In this document: positions 44,295 to 53,843 of the stretch, in pieces
Layout: every line of letters starts with the position of its first letter
How positions within the stretch are numbered: the stretch's first letter is position 1
Origin: Pseudomonas putida
Lineage (GTDB): Bacteria; Pseudomonadota; Gammaproteobacteria; Pseudomonadales; Pseudomonadaceae
Assembly: GCF_005080685.1 (NCBI RefSeq)
Contig: NZ_CP039371.1
Coordinates: 930,001-994,000 of the forward strand
Reading direction: 5' to 3'
DNA: 64,000 nucleotides
Notes under the pieces: model-generated
What the model was told of the DNA's origin: nothing
Databases searched by the model: none
The model's input: the letters and a program-made list of their open reading frames with translations, nothing else
Program-made: the position numbers and the translations under genes

Positions 44295-44990
44295 TCAGTA
44301 GAAGTCGTAGTACAAAGCCCAGGCACCCGTGGTGGGGTTTTTCCAGAACATCAGGCTGCCACTGTCCACCACGTTCAGGTTTATCTTGGCATCCGAGCAG
44401 ATCTGAAACACGAACTCGAATCCTTCCTCGGGCTCCACTCCCGACTGGCAGAACGACGGGTAACCGCCGATCTTGTGCTCGTAGCAATGGGTGACCAGGT
44501 CATAGTAGCAGTCGAGCTTGCCCTGGCGTTCCAGTTCTAGGACATGGTCCTCGACCTCCACCGGAACTCCGCCGCCGTCCCACAGCGGCCAGTCCTCGGC
44601 GATCCGCTCGGCTTTCAATGGGAAGGGCTTGAGGTGCGAGTGGGGGACGGTGAGGTCTTTGCGCACCAAGGTTTGGTCATCGCGGTATTCGCGAACCAGC
44701 CAGTTGCTGCCCATTGGTTCGAAGGGCTGGGGCAGGCGCTGCGAGAGGAACACGGTCAGTACCCGTATCCCTTTCAGGGCCGGACTACAGTAGGGCAGTG
44801 CGGGCAGGTGGAACTGCGCATAGGGCAGCATCTGCTCGCCTGCTTCGTCAAGCGGGATGTCTTCGCCGGGCCGGAATAGGAAGACCTTGCCGAGCCAGCT
44901 TTCATTGTCTTGATGGGTCGGCCTGAAACCACCGGCTACGAACTTCGTGGCGGGGCGGACCAGGCATCGTTTGATCGCTTCGATGTCCAT
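44295..44990 (-). CDS. DUF1963 / YwqG-like protein
   Basis: A 231-residue cytoplasmic protein. The C-terminal region with KIGGYPSFCQSG, FEFVFQICSDAKINLNVVDSGSLMFW is the DUF1963 pattern. Some members of this family act as immunity proteins in toxin systems, but no toxin gene is adjacent. Function not assigned. Confidence 0.65.
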   Translation of the reverse strand: MDIEAIKRCLVRPATKFVAGGFRPTHQDNESWLGKVFLFRPGEDIPLDEAGEQMLPYAQFHLPALPYCSPALKGIRVLTVFLSQRLPQPFEPMGSNWLVREYRDDQTLVRKDLTVPHSHLKPFPLKAERIAEDWPLWDGGGVPVEVEDHVLELERQGKLDCYYDLVTHCYEHKIGGYPSFCQSGVEPEEGFEFVFQICSDAKINLNVVDSGSLMFWKNPTTGAWALYYDFY

Positions 44991-45158
44991 ATCGTACTCC
45001 TGCGGACAGTTTCGATGTTGCTGCCATTCATACGAGCATGTGACTCTTTCATGCGAGCCCTTATGTGTGTCTGATTGTCACTCGCTGAGGTAGCCCATCG
45101 GGTTCGCCACATCAAGGCGATCGGTAGCCGTTCTTCAGTGGGGTTCCCGGCGCCAGAG

Positions 45159-45455
45159 TCAGCCTTCCTTGCCCAGCACATAGCGGTCGAACTGCTCGAT
45201 ATGCTCGTCGAGATTGTCTTCGAGCATCAGCCGATACTGTTCGCAGAAGTACTTCATCAGTTCTGCCTTGGCCTCTGCCATCTGCGCTGCCGACTTGAAA
45301 CTGCGGGCACTCATCCAGGCGTTGAAGCGTGCGGCGGCGAAGGTCGTCGAAGCACTGACCCGGCCGAGGTCCTCGAGTTTTTCGATCTGTTCGTTGGCCA
45401 GCTGGATGTGCGCGTCGGCGCGGTCGTAGAAGGCCTGGTCGGTGGGCTGGGTCAT
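45159..45455 (-). CDS. DUF3144 family protein
   Basis: A 98-residue helical protein: DQAFYDRADAHIQLANEQIEKL, SASTTFAAARFNAWMSA and FCEQYRLMLEDNLDEHI match DUF3144. Start ATG 45455. Function unknown. Confidence 0.8.
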   Translation of the reverse strand: MTQPTDQAFYDRADAHIQLANEQIEKLEDLGRVSASTTFAAARFNAWMSARSFKSAAQMAEAKAELMKYFCEQYRLMLEDNLDEHIEQFDRYVLGKEG

Positions 45456-45561
45456 GAGGGGTACCTGTTTGCCAATGTCGGTGTTGCCTGGTCGGGAGGT
45501 GAGCCAGCAAAGCCTACCAGACCTGGTCGCAGCTGAGCGGATGCGCCCGCCTGGCAGGCGG

Positions 45562-46098
45562 TCATTCCGAACTGTGCACCACCACCAGCAACTCCGCCTG
45601 CACCTCTGAAACGGTACGAATGCGGTGCGACTTCTGCGCGTTGAAATGCAGTGCATCGCCTTGCTCCAAGGTCAGGCGCTCGTTGCCGAAATCGACCTCG
45701 ACACTGCCGCGGTGGACGAAGATGAACTCCTCGCCCAGATGCTCCTTGAACGCCGAATGCCCGAACGAGCGCGGCGGATAGACCATGAACGGCAGCAATG
45801 CGCGCTGGCCGATGTGCCGCGCCAGCGGCACGTGGGCCGACCCCGGCTGTTCGCCAGACACGCCGGGCTGCTGCCGGCGAACCAGGCTGTAGCCCTCGGC
45901 CGGCACGGCTTCGTCACTGAACAATTCCTCCGCCTGGACATTCAGCGCCTTGGCCAGTTTCAGCGCCACGGCGATCGACGGCGAGCTCATGCCGCGCTCG
46001 ACCTTGGACAGGTAGCTCTTGGTCAATCCGGTCTGCCCGGCCAACTGCTCCAGGGTCATGCCCATCTTCTTACGCAAAATTCTCAGCTGCACCGACAT
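45562..46098 (-). CDS. XRE-family regulator with C-terminal cupin domain
   Basis: A 178-residue regulator of the PuuR-like type: HTH at residues 3-58 (LRILRKKMGMTLEQLAGQTG, KSYLSKVERG) and a cupin sensor domain at ~105-172 (EEFIFVHRGSVEVDFG, LEQGDALHFNAQKSHRI). ATG 46098 is chosen with AAGGA 9 nt upstream; a longer frame to 46170 exists. It is divergent from the aldolase operon, whose probable operator lies between. Confidence 0.85.
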   Translation of the reverse strand: MSVQLRILRKKMGMTLEQLAGQTGLTKSYLSKVERGMSSPSIAVALKLAKALNVQAEELFSDEAVPAEGYSLVRRQQPGVSGEQPGSAHVPLARHIGQRALLPFMVYPPRSFGHSAFKEHLGEEFIFVHRGSVEVDFGNERLTLEQGDALHFNAQKSHRIRTVSEVQAELLVVVHSSE

Positions 46099-46142
46099 CC
46101 AGGGCTGTTCCTTCGAAATTGATGACACACACATCTTGAATA

Positions 46143-46157
46143 TGACACAAGGTGTCA
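46143..46157. promoter_or_regulatory. Operator TGACAC-AAG-GTGTCA
   Basis: A perfect 6-bp inverted repeat in the intergenic region between the XRE/cupin gene and the aldolase operon. A half-site TGACAC also lies about 20 nt to the left and AGTGTCC about 20 nt to the right. Probably bound by the XRE/cupin regulator. Confidence 0.65.
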
Positions 46158-46235
46158 TTAGGATTACCAAGTGTCCTGAAGCCGTTGCAGCGGCCGCCAG
46201 GCAAACATCGCCTACTTTTTGATCAGGTGCCGCTC

Positions 46236-47018
46236 GTGACTACGACTATGCAAACCCCCAAGGACCAGCTCGTCCAGCTCGCAGAAAAGCAGATGCTGAC
46301 GGCGCTGGTCGATAACACCTATACCCCACGGCAGAAGCTCGCGTTGACCTGCCGCATTCTCTTCGACGGCGGCCACGACTCGGGCCTGGCCGGACAGATC
46401 ACGGCGCGGGCAGAAGAGGCGGGGACCTATTATACGCAACAGCTTGGCCTGGGCTTCGACGAGATATCGGCGAGCAACCTGCTGGTGGTGGACGAGGATC
46501 TCAACGTGCTCAGCGGCCGCGGCATGGCCAATCCGGCCAATCGCTTCCACAGCTGGTTGTACCGCGCGCGCCAGGATGTGAACTGCATCATCCATACCCA
46601 TCCGTTGCACAGTGCCGCCCTGTCGATGCTCGAAGTGCCGCTGGCCATTTCACACATGGACCTCTGCCCGCTGTTCGAGGACTGCGCCTTCCTCAAGGAC
46701 TGGCCCGGCGTGCCGGTCGGCAACGAAGAGGGTGAGATCATCTCGCGGGCGATTGGCGACAAGCGCGCCATCCTGCTTTCCCACCATGGCCTGCTCATCG
46801 CTGGCGGTTCGATCGAAGAGGCCTGTGTGCTGGCGCTGCTGTTCGAGCGTGCCGCGAAGATGCAACTGCTGGCCATGGCCGCCGGCGAGATTCGCCCCAT
46901 TCCCCAAGCCTTGGGCCAGGAAGCCCATGATTGGATCTCCACGCCCAAACGTCATGGCGCTGCGTTCAGCTATTACGCACGTCGTGCCTTGCGTGCCCAT
47001 GGCGACTGCCTGGGCTGA
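46236..47018 (+). CDS. Class II aldolase / adducin-family protein
   Basis: A 260-residue protein with the metal-binding HTHPLHSAAL motif and the second His in LSHHGLLIAGGSIEEAC. The GTG at 46236 has AGGTG 7 nt upstream; ATG 46248 has none. Family members are zinc-dependent aldolases or decarboxylases of phosphosugars or hydroxyacids. First of three same-strand genes; substrate unknown. Confidence 0.8.
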   Translation: MTTTMQTPKDQLVQLAEKQMLTALVDNTYTPRQKLALTCRILFDGGHDSGLAGQITARAEEAGTYYTQQLGLGFDEISASNLLVVDEDLNVLSGRGMANPANRFHSWLYRARQDVNCIIHTHPLHSAALSMLEVPLAISHMDLCPLFEDCAFLKDWPGVPVGNEEGEIISRAIGDKRAILLSHHGLLIAGGSIEEACVLALLFERAAKMQLLAMAAGEIRPIPQALGQEAHDWISTPKRHGAAFSYYARRALRAHGDCLG

Positions 47019-47061
47019 TTGACGCTGTACTCATTCCTGGAAAACGGCAAAGGTCTCGATT

Positions 47062-47955
47062 ATGTCCACACCTCAGATTCGCGGCGTCATCGGCTACACC
47101 ATCACACCTTTCAAAGCGGACGGCTCGATCGATCTGGACGCCCTGGGCCTATCCATCGACAACCTGATCGCATCCGGCGTGCATGCCATCGCCCCGCTGG
47201 GCAGCACCGGCGAAGGTGCCTATCTCGCCGAGAGTGAGTGGGAATCGGTGGTGCGCTACAGCCAGGAGAGGATTGCCGGGCGCGTGCCCAGCGTCGTCAG
47301 CGTCTCGGACCTGACCACTGCACGCACCGTGCAACGTGCGCAACTGGCCGAGGCCTGTGGTGCCACGGCAGTGATGGTGCTGCCTGCGTCCTACTGGAAG
47401 CTGACCGACAACGAGATCGTCGATCACTACAAGGCAGTGGGCGCGGCGATCGACATCCCGATCATGCTGTACAACAACCCGGGCACCAGCGGTACCGACC
47501 TGTCGGTGGAGCTGATCCTGCGCGTTCTCGGGGAAGTCGAGAACGTCACCATGGTCAAGGAGAGCACCGGCGATATCCAGCGCATGCACCGGCTGTATCA
47601 GGCCACCAACGGCAAGGTAGCGTTCTACAACGGCTGCAACCCGCTTACCCTCGAGGCATTGGTGGCCGGGGCGAGCGGCTGGTGCACCGCCGCGCCGAAC
47701 CTGATCCCGGCGCTGAACCTGGCGTTGTGGGACGCAGTGCAGAGCGGCGATTTGCAACAAGCGCGTGCGCTGTTCTACCGCCAGTACGAGTTGCTTGAGT
47801 ACATCACCCGCCGTGGCTTGCCCACCACCGTCAAGGCCGGATTGAAGTTGCTTGGCCTGGATGTCGGAGCGCCGCGTTTGCCCCTGCAACCACTGGATAC
47901 CCAGGGCAATACCCACCTCAAGGGCCTGCTGGATGCACTGGTGCCCGGCAATTGA
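47062..47955 (+). CDS. Dihydrodipicolinate synthase-family lyase (DapA/NAL superfamily)
   Basis: A 297-residue TIM-barrel lyase. The Schiff-base lysine is K166 (VKESTGD), the catalytic tyrosine Y137 (LYNNPGTS), and the pyruvate-binding loop is LGSTGEG. The sequence is distinct from DapA, so a catabolic aldolase/dehydratase role is more likely. It lies 43 nt downstream of the class II aldolase gene and 20 nt before the amidotransferase gene. Confidence 0.88.
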   Translation: MSTPQIRGVIGYTITPFKADGSIDLDALGLSIDNLIASGVHAIAPLGSTGEGAYLAESEWESVVRYSQERIAGRVPSVVSVSDLTTARTVQRAQLAEACGATAVMVLPASYWKLTDNEIVDHYKAVGAAIDIPIMLYNNPGTSGTDLSVELILRVLGEVENVTMVKESTGDIQRMHRLYQATNGKVAFYNGCNPLTLEALVAGASGWCTAAPNLIPALNLALWDAVQSGDLQQARALFYRQYELLEYITRRGLPTTVKAGLKLLGLDVGAPRLPLQPLDTQGNTHLKGLLDALVPGN

Positions 47956-47975
47956 TGCAACTGAAGAGATCCGCC

Positions 47976-48719
47976 ATGAAAGTCCATTTCATCGTTCACG
48001 AAGCGTTCGAAGCACCTGGCGCCTATGAAACCTGGGTGCGCGAGCGCGGCTTCGAGGCCAGCTACTCCCGGGTCCATGCCCATGAGCCGCTGCCCGCAAA
48101 CGCCGATGCCATCGATTTACTGGTGGTGTTGGGCGGCCCGCAAGACCCGGCTACCACCCGCGAGCAATGCCCCCACTTCGATGCGGCAGCCGAGTGCCGG
48201 TTGATCAACCAGGCAATCGCCGCTGGCAAGGCTGTGGTGGGCGTCTGCCTTGGCTCGCAACTCATTGGCGAAGCGCTGGGTGCGCGCTTCGCGCACAGCC
48301 CGGAAAAGGAGATCGGCAAGTTTCCGATCAGCCTTACCGCTGCAGGCATGGCCAACGACAAGGTCGCGCATTTCGGCGATGTGCTGCAGGTGGGGCATTG
48401 GCACAACGACATGCCGGGGCTGACCCCTGAGGCCAAGGTGTTGGCCGTGAGCGAGGGCTGCCCGCGGCAGATCGTCGAATACGGCAACCTGGTGTACGGC
48501 TTCCAGTGCCACATGGAGTTCACCGCGCAAGTCGTCGAAGGTCTGATCGCGGCCTGCGAGCAGGAGTTGGTCACATTGACCGATCGGCGCTTCGTGCAAC
48601 AGGCCGAGGCGTTGCGAGCGCAAAGCTGGGATGAGATGAACCAGAAGCTGTTCGGGTTTCTCGACAAGCTGGTCGAGGCTTATCAGTCCCGCACCACGAC
48701 CGGCACCACGCGCACGTAA
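47976..48719 (+). CDS. Type 1 glutamine amidotransferase domain protein
   Basis: A 247-residue class I GATase-like protein. The catalytic triad is complete: C91 (GVCLGSQ), H179 and E181 (FQCHMEF). It could take ammonia or hydrolyse a gamma-glutamyl group, as PuuD does. Start ATG 47976, 20 nt after the preceding gene. The end overlaps the convergent transporter gene by 37 nt. Confidence 0.85.
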   Translation: MKVHFIVHEAFEAPGAYETWVRERGFEASYSRVHAHEPLPANADAIDLLVVLGGPQDPATTREQCPHFDAAAECRLINQAIAAGKAVVGVCLGSQLIGEALGARFAHSPEKEIGKFPISLTAAGMANDKVAHFGDVLQVGHWHNDMPGLTPEAKVLAVSEGCPRQIVEYGNLVYGFQCHMEFTAQVVEGLIAACEQELVTLTDRRFVQQAEALRAQSWDEMNQKLFGFLDKLVEAYQSRTTTGTTRT

Positions 48720-49648
48720 ACCAGTTCGCAGACCAGCTCGACCAGGGTCTGGGTGATCACCGCCGCTGCCGCCAGCGTGCGCAGGTCTTCCGGCAGCGCC
48801 AGCGCCAGTGGCAGCACCACCAGTGAGTTGCGCGTTGCCGCGCTGAAGGTCACCGAACGGGCCTGGGCCACCGGCAGGCGCAGCAGCCGCGCCGACAGCA
48901 GGCCGAGCAGCGGGGCCAGCAGCATGAAGCACAGGTACACCGGGATCACCGGCCACAGCTTGTCGAAATCGTGCAGCACCACCGCGATCTGCGAGCCGAT
49001 CACTGCCACCAGTACCAGCGCCATCGCCGGCACCGGCATCCATGCCCAGGCCGCGTTCCAGGCCGCGACAGGGCGATGCCGGCGGGCGCTGGCGCTGGTC
49101 AGCACGGCCAGCAGCAGCGGCACCACGATCAACAGCACGAAGGCTTCCACGAACGGTTTGATCGACAGCGCCACGGCGCCGCTGTCGCCGAGGATCCAGG
49201 CCAGGTACACCGGCAGCAGCAGCAATTGCAGCAGCAACAGCACCGGCGTGGCGGCGAGGGTCAGGCGTGAGTCGCCCTTGCCGATGTGGGTGAACACCAC
49301 CACGTAGTCGATGCACGGGGTCAACAGCACCAACAGCGCGCCGATGAGCAGCGCCGGGTGCTCGACCAGGCCTCGGGTAGCCGCCCAGACCAGCAGCGGC
49401 ACCAGCACGAAATTGGCCAGCAGCAGCGCTGCCATGAACCGGCGGTTGGCCACGCCTTGGCGCAGGTCGAGAAACGGGATCTGCAGGAACATCGCATACA
49501 TCAACACGGCGATGGCCGGGGTCACCCAAGCCTGCAAGTGGCTGGCGCTGGCAGGGGACGACAGGCCGAAAGCTGCGGCTGCGATGACGGCGGTGAAGTA
49601 GATCGGAATTTGCCGGGTTTCGAGTTGGTCGCGGGTCAAAAGAGACAT
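48683..49648 (-). CDS. BASS/ACR3-superfamily transporter
   Basis: A 321-residue membrane protein with about ten hydrophobic segments. The TPCIDYVVVFTHIGKGD region carries a cysteine where ACR3 arsenite carriers have their essential one, and it is usually annotated as an arsenic resistance protein, but its closest functional relatives may be bile-acid:sodium symporters. It is convergent with and overlaps the amidotransferase gene. Substrate not proven. Confidence 0.7.
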   Translation of the reverse strand: MSLLTRDQLETRQIPIYFTAVIAAAAFGLSSPASASHLQAWVTPAIAVLMYAMFLQIPFLDLRQGVANRRFMAALLLANFVLVPLLVWAATRGLVEHPALLIGALLVLLTPCIDYVVVFTHIGKGDSRLTLAATPVLLLLQLLLLPVYLAWILGDSGAVALSIKPFVEAFVLLIVVPLLLAVLTSASARRHRPVAAWNAAWAWMPVPAMALVLVAVIGSQIAVVLHDFDKLWPVIPVYLCFMLLAPLLGLLSARLLRLPVAQARSVTFSAATRNSLVVLPLALALPEDLRTLAAAAVITQTLVELVCELVYVRVVPVVVRD

Positions 49649-49724
49649 CCTGTGCCGTGGTCAAAAGCGTGTGCACAGGATAATGACTCGAATGCGCTCA
49701 GGCGCAACCCAAGCGAGGTTGTTA

Positions 49725-51284
49725 TCACCTTTGTGCTTCGGCGAAGGCCTTACTACTTCGCGTTTTACAAGGGCTGGACGATTCAGCGTTCACGCTCGCT
49801 TCCTGCCGCAGCATCGGCTCCGGGCTCAACGGCGCGCCGAACTGGGGCTGCGCCGCATCGAACCACGCCGGCCACGAACTCTGGTGGCGGCTCTCGGCGC
49901 TGATGCAGGGAATCAGCCGTTGCGTCAGCACGGCGGTTTGCTCCACTGCCATGGCGGTGCGGTACTTGACGCTGTGGATGCATTCGCGGTCGCCGAACTC
50001 GCAGCGGTTCAGCGTGGTGCCGCCGCACGGGCCATTGGCCAGGCCCTTGGGGCAGGTCTCCGGGCAGATGTACAGGGTGTCTTCCAGGCGGCAACGGCCA
50101 CAAGTATCGCAGCCCACCACTGGGCGCTTGGCGCTGCGCTCCAGGCGGTGCAAAACGCGTGCGCCAGCGGGGCTAGCCCACAACGGTTGCCGGACCGCCC
50201 AGCCAAAGGTCTTGCTCAACCAGTTCTCCCGGCTGAACAGCAGCGAATGCGCGCCGTGCAGCAGGTGGTAACGGGCCTTTTCCTTGAACGAGGCTCTGCT
50301 GCGGGTTTCGCCCAGGCGCCAGCTGCCCTGCGGGGGATGAAATGTCACGGCCGGCAGGCCGGGCATCTGCCAGCTGGCCGCCCATTCCGGGGCCCACTGC
50401 TCGAGGGTGTGCAGACGGCTTTGCCAATGTTCCAGGCGTGTTTCCAAAGCCAGCAGTTGCTCGAGTGCGTGAATGCCCGACAGGTGCACCCCGGCGTAGC
50501 CCATCAATTTGACCCCGATGATCTGCAAGGCCAGGCGATCGACGCTGCGAGCCTGGGCGTAGGCCTTGGACTCGGCCGCCTCGGCTTCGAGCATGTCCAG
50601 CATCGACGGCGTCACCGTCACCCCGGCCACGTGTTCGAGCATCGCGGCGCGGCCATGGGTCAGGCTCATCAGGCAGGCCAGCAGTGGCTTGGGCTGGGCC
50701 TGGCGCTGCATCCACAGCAAGGCTTCGTGGTGCTTGCGGGCATCGAAGCCCAGTTGCAGGGTGAGAAAGTCGGCCCCGGCGGCGAGTTTTTTCTCGGCCT
50801 TGAAATACTGCGCGCCGCCTTCTTCCTCGCGGTACTTGAACGGGTTGAGCGCCGCGCCCAGCAGCAGGTTCGGGCAGGCCTGGCGGGCGATCTGCAGCGC
50901 CGCGACCGACTCCAGGTAGCGCACCGGGCGCTCGCCGGGCTGGTGTCCAGGCAAGCGGTCGCCAGTGAGAATCAGCAGTTGCTCCTGCCCGGCAGCCTGC
51001 ATGCGCCGCAGTTGCGCCAGCAGATGATGACGCTCGCGATCCTTGCCCGAGAAGTGCGGCAGGGCCGGCAGCGGCGTGGCGAAGCTGTCCAGGGCGTCGA
51101 GCGGGGAGAGGTCCAGGGCGCTGGCCACGCGGTCGCCGATGGCAACGGTCAACGGCCAGCCGCACAACTGCTTGCGGTCCATGATCGCCTGCATCGCAGC
51201 GAAGCGCTCAGCGCTAGGTTTTGGCACGAACTCCATCACGCAGACGAAGGTGCGATCGTGCAGCGCGGTTTTCAGCAGGTTCAT
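49725..51284 (-). CDS. Methylenetetrahydrofolate reductase-like protein with C-terminal cysteine-rich domain
   Basis: A 519-residue protein: the N-terminal ~300 residues resemble MetF-type TIM barrels (MEFVPKPSAERF, AAGADFLTLQLGFD) and the C-terminal region has a zinc- or iron-sulfur-like cluster CDTCGRC ... CPETCPKG ... GPCGG. It is divergent from metE, which uses methyltetrahydrofolate, so a role in supplying methyl-folate is reasonable. It may need a separate partner flavoprotein; catalysis is not proven for this type. Confidence 0.8.
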   Translation of the reverse strand: MNLLKTALHDRTFVCVMEFVPKPSAERFAAMQAIMDRKQLCGWPLTVAIGDRVASALDLSPLDALDSFATPLPALPHFSGKDRERHHLLAQLRRMQAAGQEQLLILTGDRLPGHQPGERPVRYLESVAALQIARQACPNLLLGAALNPFKYREEEGGAQYFKAEKKLAAGADFLTLQLGFDARKHHEALLWMQRQAQPKPLLACLMSLTHGRAAMLEHVAGVTVTPSMLDMLEAEAAESKAYAQARSVDRLALQIIGVKLMGYAGVHLSGIHALEQLLALETRLEHWQSRLHTLEQWAPEWAASWQMPGLPAVTFHPPQGSWRLGETRSRASFKEKARYHLLHGAHSLLFSRENWLSKTFGWAVRQPLWASPAGARVLHRLERSAKRPVVGCDTCGRCRLEDTLYICPETCPKGLANGPCGGTTLNRCEFGDRECIHSVKYRTAMAVEQTAVLTQRLIPCISAESRHQSSWPAWFDAAQPQFGAPLSPEPMLRQEASVNAESSSPCKTRSSKAFAEAQR

Positions 51285-51430
51285 GGCGCCGTATCACCTG
51301 GTCGGGTCAGGGTTGCATTGTCCGATGAGCGCTGGCTCCAAGGCTTGTCCGGGGGCGCAAGGTGGTGCTCTGATCGAGACATCGGGAACAGGAGGGCGGT
51401 CATTCGATCATGAGTGGAACTTGATTTCAT

Positions 51431-51445
51431 CTCAAATTAAATGAG
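51431..51445. promoter_or_regulatory. Palindrome in the metE upstream region
   Basis: CTCAAATTAAATGAG forms CTCA-N7-TGAG with near-perfect symmetry, about 70 nt before the metE start, in an AT-rich patch. Possible regulator site. No cobalamin riboswitch is recognisable in this short region. Confidence 0.4.
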
Positions 51446-51512
51446 TTTGTCTCAAGATGGCGTCGAGCCGAAAATGGCCCTCATCATTTTCACCGATTCT
51501 GAGGGACAAGAC

Positions 51513-53822
51513 ATGGCACTGGCACACAACCTGGGCTTTCCGCGTATCGGCCGCGACCGCGAGCTGAAGAAGGCCCAGGAAGCCTTCTGGAAGGGCGAAC
51601 TCGACGAAGCTGGCCTGCGCGCCGTCGGCCGCGAGCTGCGTGCCAACCATTGGCAGGTGCAGAAGGACGCCGGCATCGACCTGCTGCCGGTCGGCGACTT
51701 CGCCTGGTACGACCAGGTGCTGACCCATTCGCTGACCTTCGGCGTGATCCCGCAACGTTTTCGCGGCCACGAGGGTGCCAAGCCAACGCTGCAGACCCTG
51801 TTCGCCATGGCCCGCGGCTCTGTGGCCGGCCACGACGCCAGTGCTTGCTGTGGCGGCGCCCATGCCCAGGAGATGACCAAGTGGTTCGACACCAACTACC
51901 ACTACCTGGTCCCCGAATTCACCGAAGACCAGGCCTTCGCCCTGAGCTGGGAGCAGTTGTTCGAGGAGGTCGAGGAGGCCAGGGCCCTGGGCCATGCGGT
52001 CAAGCCGGTGGTGATCGGCCCGTTGACCTACCTCTGGCTGGGCAAGACCAAGGGCGCCGACTTCGACAAGCTGGACCTGGTCGATCGCCTGCTGCCGCTG
52101 TATGACCAGATCTTCAACCGCCTGGCCGCGCAGGGCGTGGAATGGGTACAGATCGATGAGCCGATCCTGGTGCTGGACCTGCCACAGGAATGGAAAAACG
52201 CCTACGAGCGCGTCTACAACATCCTGCAGCGTGCGCCGCTGAAGAAGCTGATTGCCACGTACTTCGGCGGCCTGGAGGAAAACCTCGGCCTGGCGGCCAA
52301 CCTGCCGGTCGACGGCCTGCACATCGACCTGGTGCGTGCGCCGGATCAGTACCCGACCATCCTCGACCGCCTGCCGGCCTACAAGATCCTTTCGCTGGGC
52401 CTGGTCAACGGCCGCAACGTCTGGGCGTGCGACCTGGACAAAGCGCTGGCGGTGCTGCAACACGCTGCCGAGCGCCTGGGCGAGCGGCTGTGGGTCGCGC
52501 CTTCGTGTTCTCTGCTGCATAGTCCGGTCGACCTGGCCCGTGAAGACCAGCTCGACGCCGAACTCAAGGGCTGGCTGGCCTTCGCCGTGCAGAAGTGCCA
52601 GGAGGTGGCGCTGCTGACCCAGGCGGTCAACCAACCAGGCGCTGGCGAAGTGGTCGCGGCGCTTGAGCGAAGCCGCGCCATCCAGGCCAGTCGCGCCGCG
52701 TCGCTGCGTATCCACAAGCCCGCTGTGCAGGCGCGCCTGGCCGCCATTGCACCCGCCGACAGCCAGCGTCGCTCGGCTTTCGAGCAACGCATCGCCAAGC
52801 AGCGTGCTGGCCTGAATCTGCCGCCCTATCCGACCACCACCATCGGCTCTTTCCCACAGACGTCAGCCATTCGTCTGGCTCGGCAGGCGTTCAAGCAGGG
52901 CAAGCTGACCGAGGGCGATTATGTCGAAGCCATGCACAGCGAGATCCGCCATGCCGTGGAGATCCAGGAGAACCTCGGCCTGGATGTGCTGGTACACGGC
53001 GAGGCCGAGCGCAACGACATGGTCGAGTACTTCGCCGAGCAGCTCGATGGCTACCTGTTCACCCGTTTCGGCTGGGTGCAGAGCTATGGTTCGCGCTGTG
53101 TGAAACCGGCGGTCATCTTCGGTGACCTGAGCCGCCCGCAGGCCATGACGGTGGAGTGGATCAAATACGCTCAAGGCCTTACCAGCAAAGTGATGAAGGG
53201 CATGCTGACGGGCCCGGTGACCATGCTGATGTGGTCGTTCCCGCGCGAGGACGTGAGCCGCGAAGTGCAGGCTCGGCAGTTGGCCCTGGCGATTCGCGAT
53301 GAGGTGGTCGACCTGGAAGCTGCCGGTATCCGCATCGTGCAGATCGACGAAGCCGCGTTCCGTGAGGGCCTGCCACTGCGCAAAGGTGCCTGGGCGCATT
53401 ACCTGGAATGGGCGACCGAGGCCTTCCGCCTGTGTGCGTCCGGGGTGCGTGACGAGACGCAGATCCACACCCATATGTGCTACAGCGAGTTCAACGATGT
53501 GATCGAGTCGATCGCGGCGATGGACGCCGATGTGATCACCATCGAAACGTCGCGTTCGGACATGGAGTTGCTGGAGGCATTCGAGCGCTTTGCCTACCCC
53601 AACGAGATCGGCCCAGGCGTGTATGACATCCATTCACCGCGAGTGCCGAGCCGTGAGGAGATGGTCGCGCTGCTGCGCAAGGCAGCCCAGCGCATTCCGG
53701 CCGAGCGGCTGTGGGTCAACCCCGATTGCGGGCTGAAGACCCGCGGCTGGGCCGAGACCGAGGCGGCGCTGGTGAACATGGTCGCGGCAGCGCGGGAGTT
53801 GCGGGCGTCGCTGGCGGCCTAG
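51513..53822 (+). CDS. metE: Cobalamin-independent methionine synthase
   Basis: A 769-residue zinc enzyme that methylates homocysteine from 5-methyltetrahydropteroyltri-glutamate. It has the two barrel domains; the C-terminal barrel contains the zinc ligands (HMCYSEF His-Met-Cys and the late C in NPDCGLKTR). Start ATG 51513 with GAGG upstream is chosen over a frame 72 nt longer. Divergent from the MTHFR-like gene. Confidence 0.96.
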   Translation: MALAHNLGFPRIGRDRELKKAQEAFWKGELDEAGLRAVGRELRANHWQVQKDAGIDLLPVGDFAWYDQVLTHSLTFGVIPQRFRGHEGAKPTLQTLFAMARGSVAGHDASACCGGAHAQEMTKWFDTNYHYLVPEFTEDQAFALSWEQLFEEVEEARALGHAVKPVVIGPLTYLWLGKTKGADFDKLDLVDRLLPLYDQIFNRLAAQGVEWVQIDEPILVLDLPQEWKNAYERVYNILQRAPLKKLIATYFGGLEENLGLAANLPVDGLHIDLVRAPDQYPTILDRLPAYKILSLGLVNGRNVWACDLDKALAVLQHAAERLGERLWVAPSCSLLHSPVDLAREDQLDAELKGWLAFAVQKCQEVALLTQAVNQPGAGEVVAALERSRAIQASRAASLRIHKPAVQARLAAIAPADSQRRSAFEQRIAKQRAGLNLPPYPTTTIGSFPQTSAIRLARQAFKQGKLTEGDYVEAMHSEIRHAVEIQENLGLDVLVHGEAERNDMVEYFAEQLDGYLFTRFGWVQSYGSRCVKPAVIFGDLSRPQAMTVEWIKYAQGLTSKVMKGMLTGPVTMLMWSFPREDVSREVQARQLALAIRDEVVDLEAAGIRIVQIDEAAFREGLPLRKGAWAHYLEWATEAFRLCASGVRDETQIHTHMCYSEFNDVIESIAAMDADVITIETSRSDMELLEAFERFAYPNEIGPGVYDIHSPRVPSREEMVALLRKAAQRIPAERLWVNPDCGLKTRGWAETEAALVNMVAAARELRASLAA

Positions 53823-53843
53823 GGACGAGCTCGCTGGTGATTC

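Noticed and set aside
44936..45181. 81-residue minus-strand frame between DUF1963 and DUF3144 genes
   Set aside because: Overlaps both neighbours out of frame and shows no coding features.
48117..49676. 519-residue minus-strand frame overlapping the transporter gene
   Set aside because: Out-of-frame shadow of the BASS-type transporter and amidotransferase genes; the product is Arg/Ala/Gly-rich without motifs.
51285..51512. Cobalamin riboswitch before metE
   Set aside because: The leader is far too short and lacks the B12-box; only a small palindrome is present.
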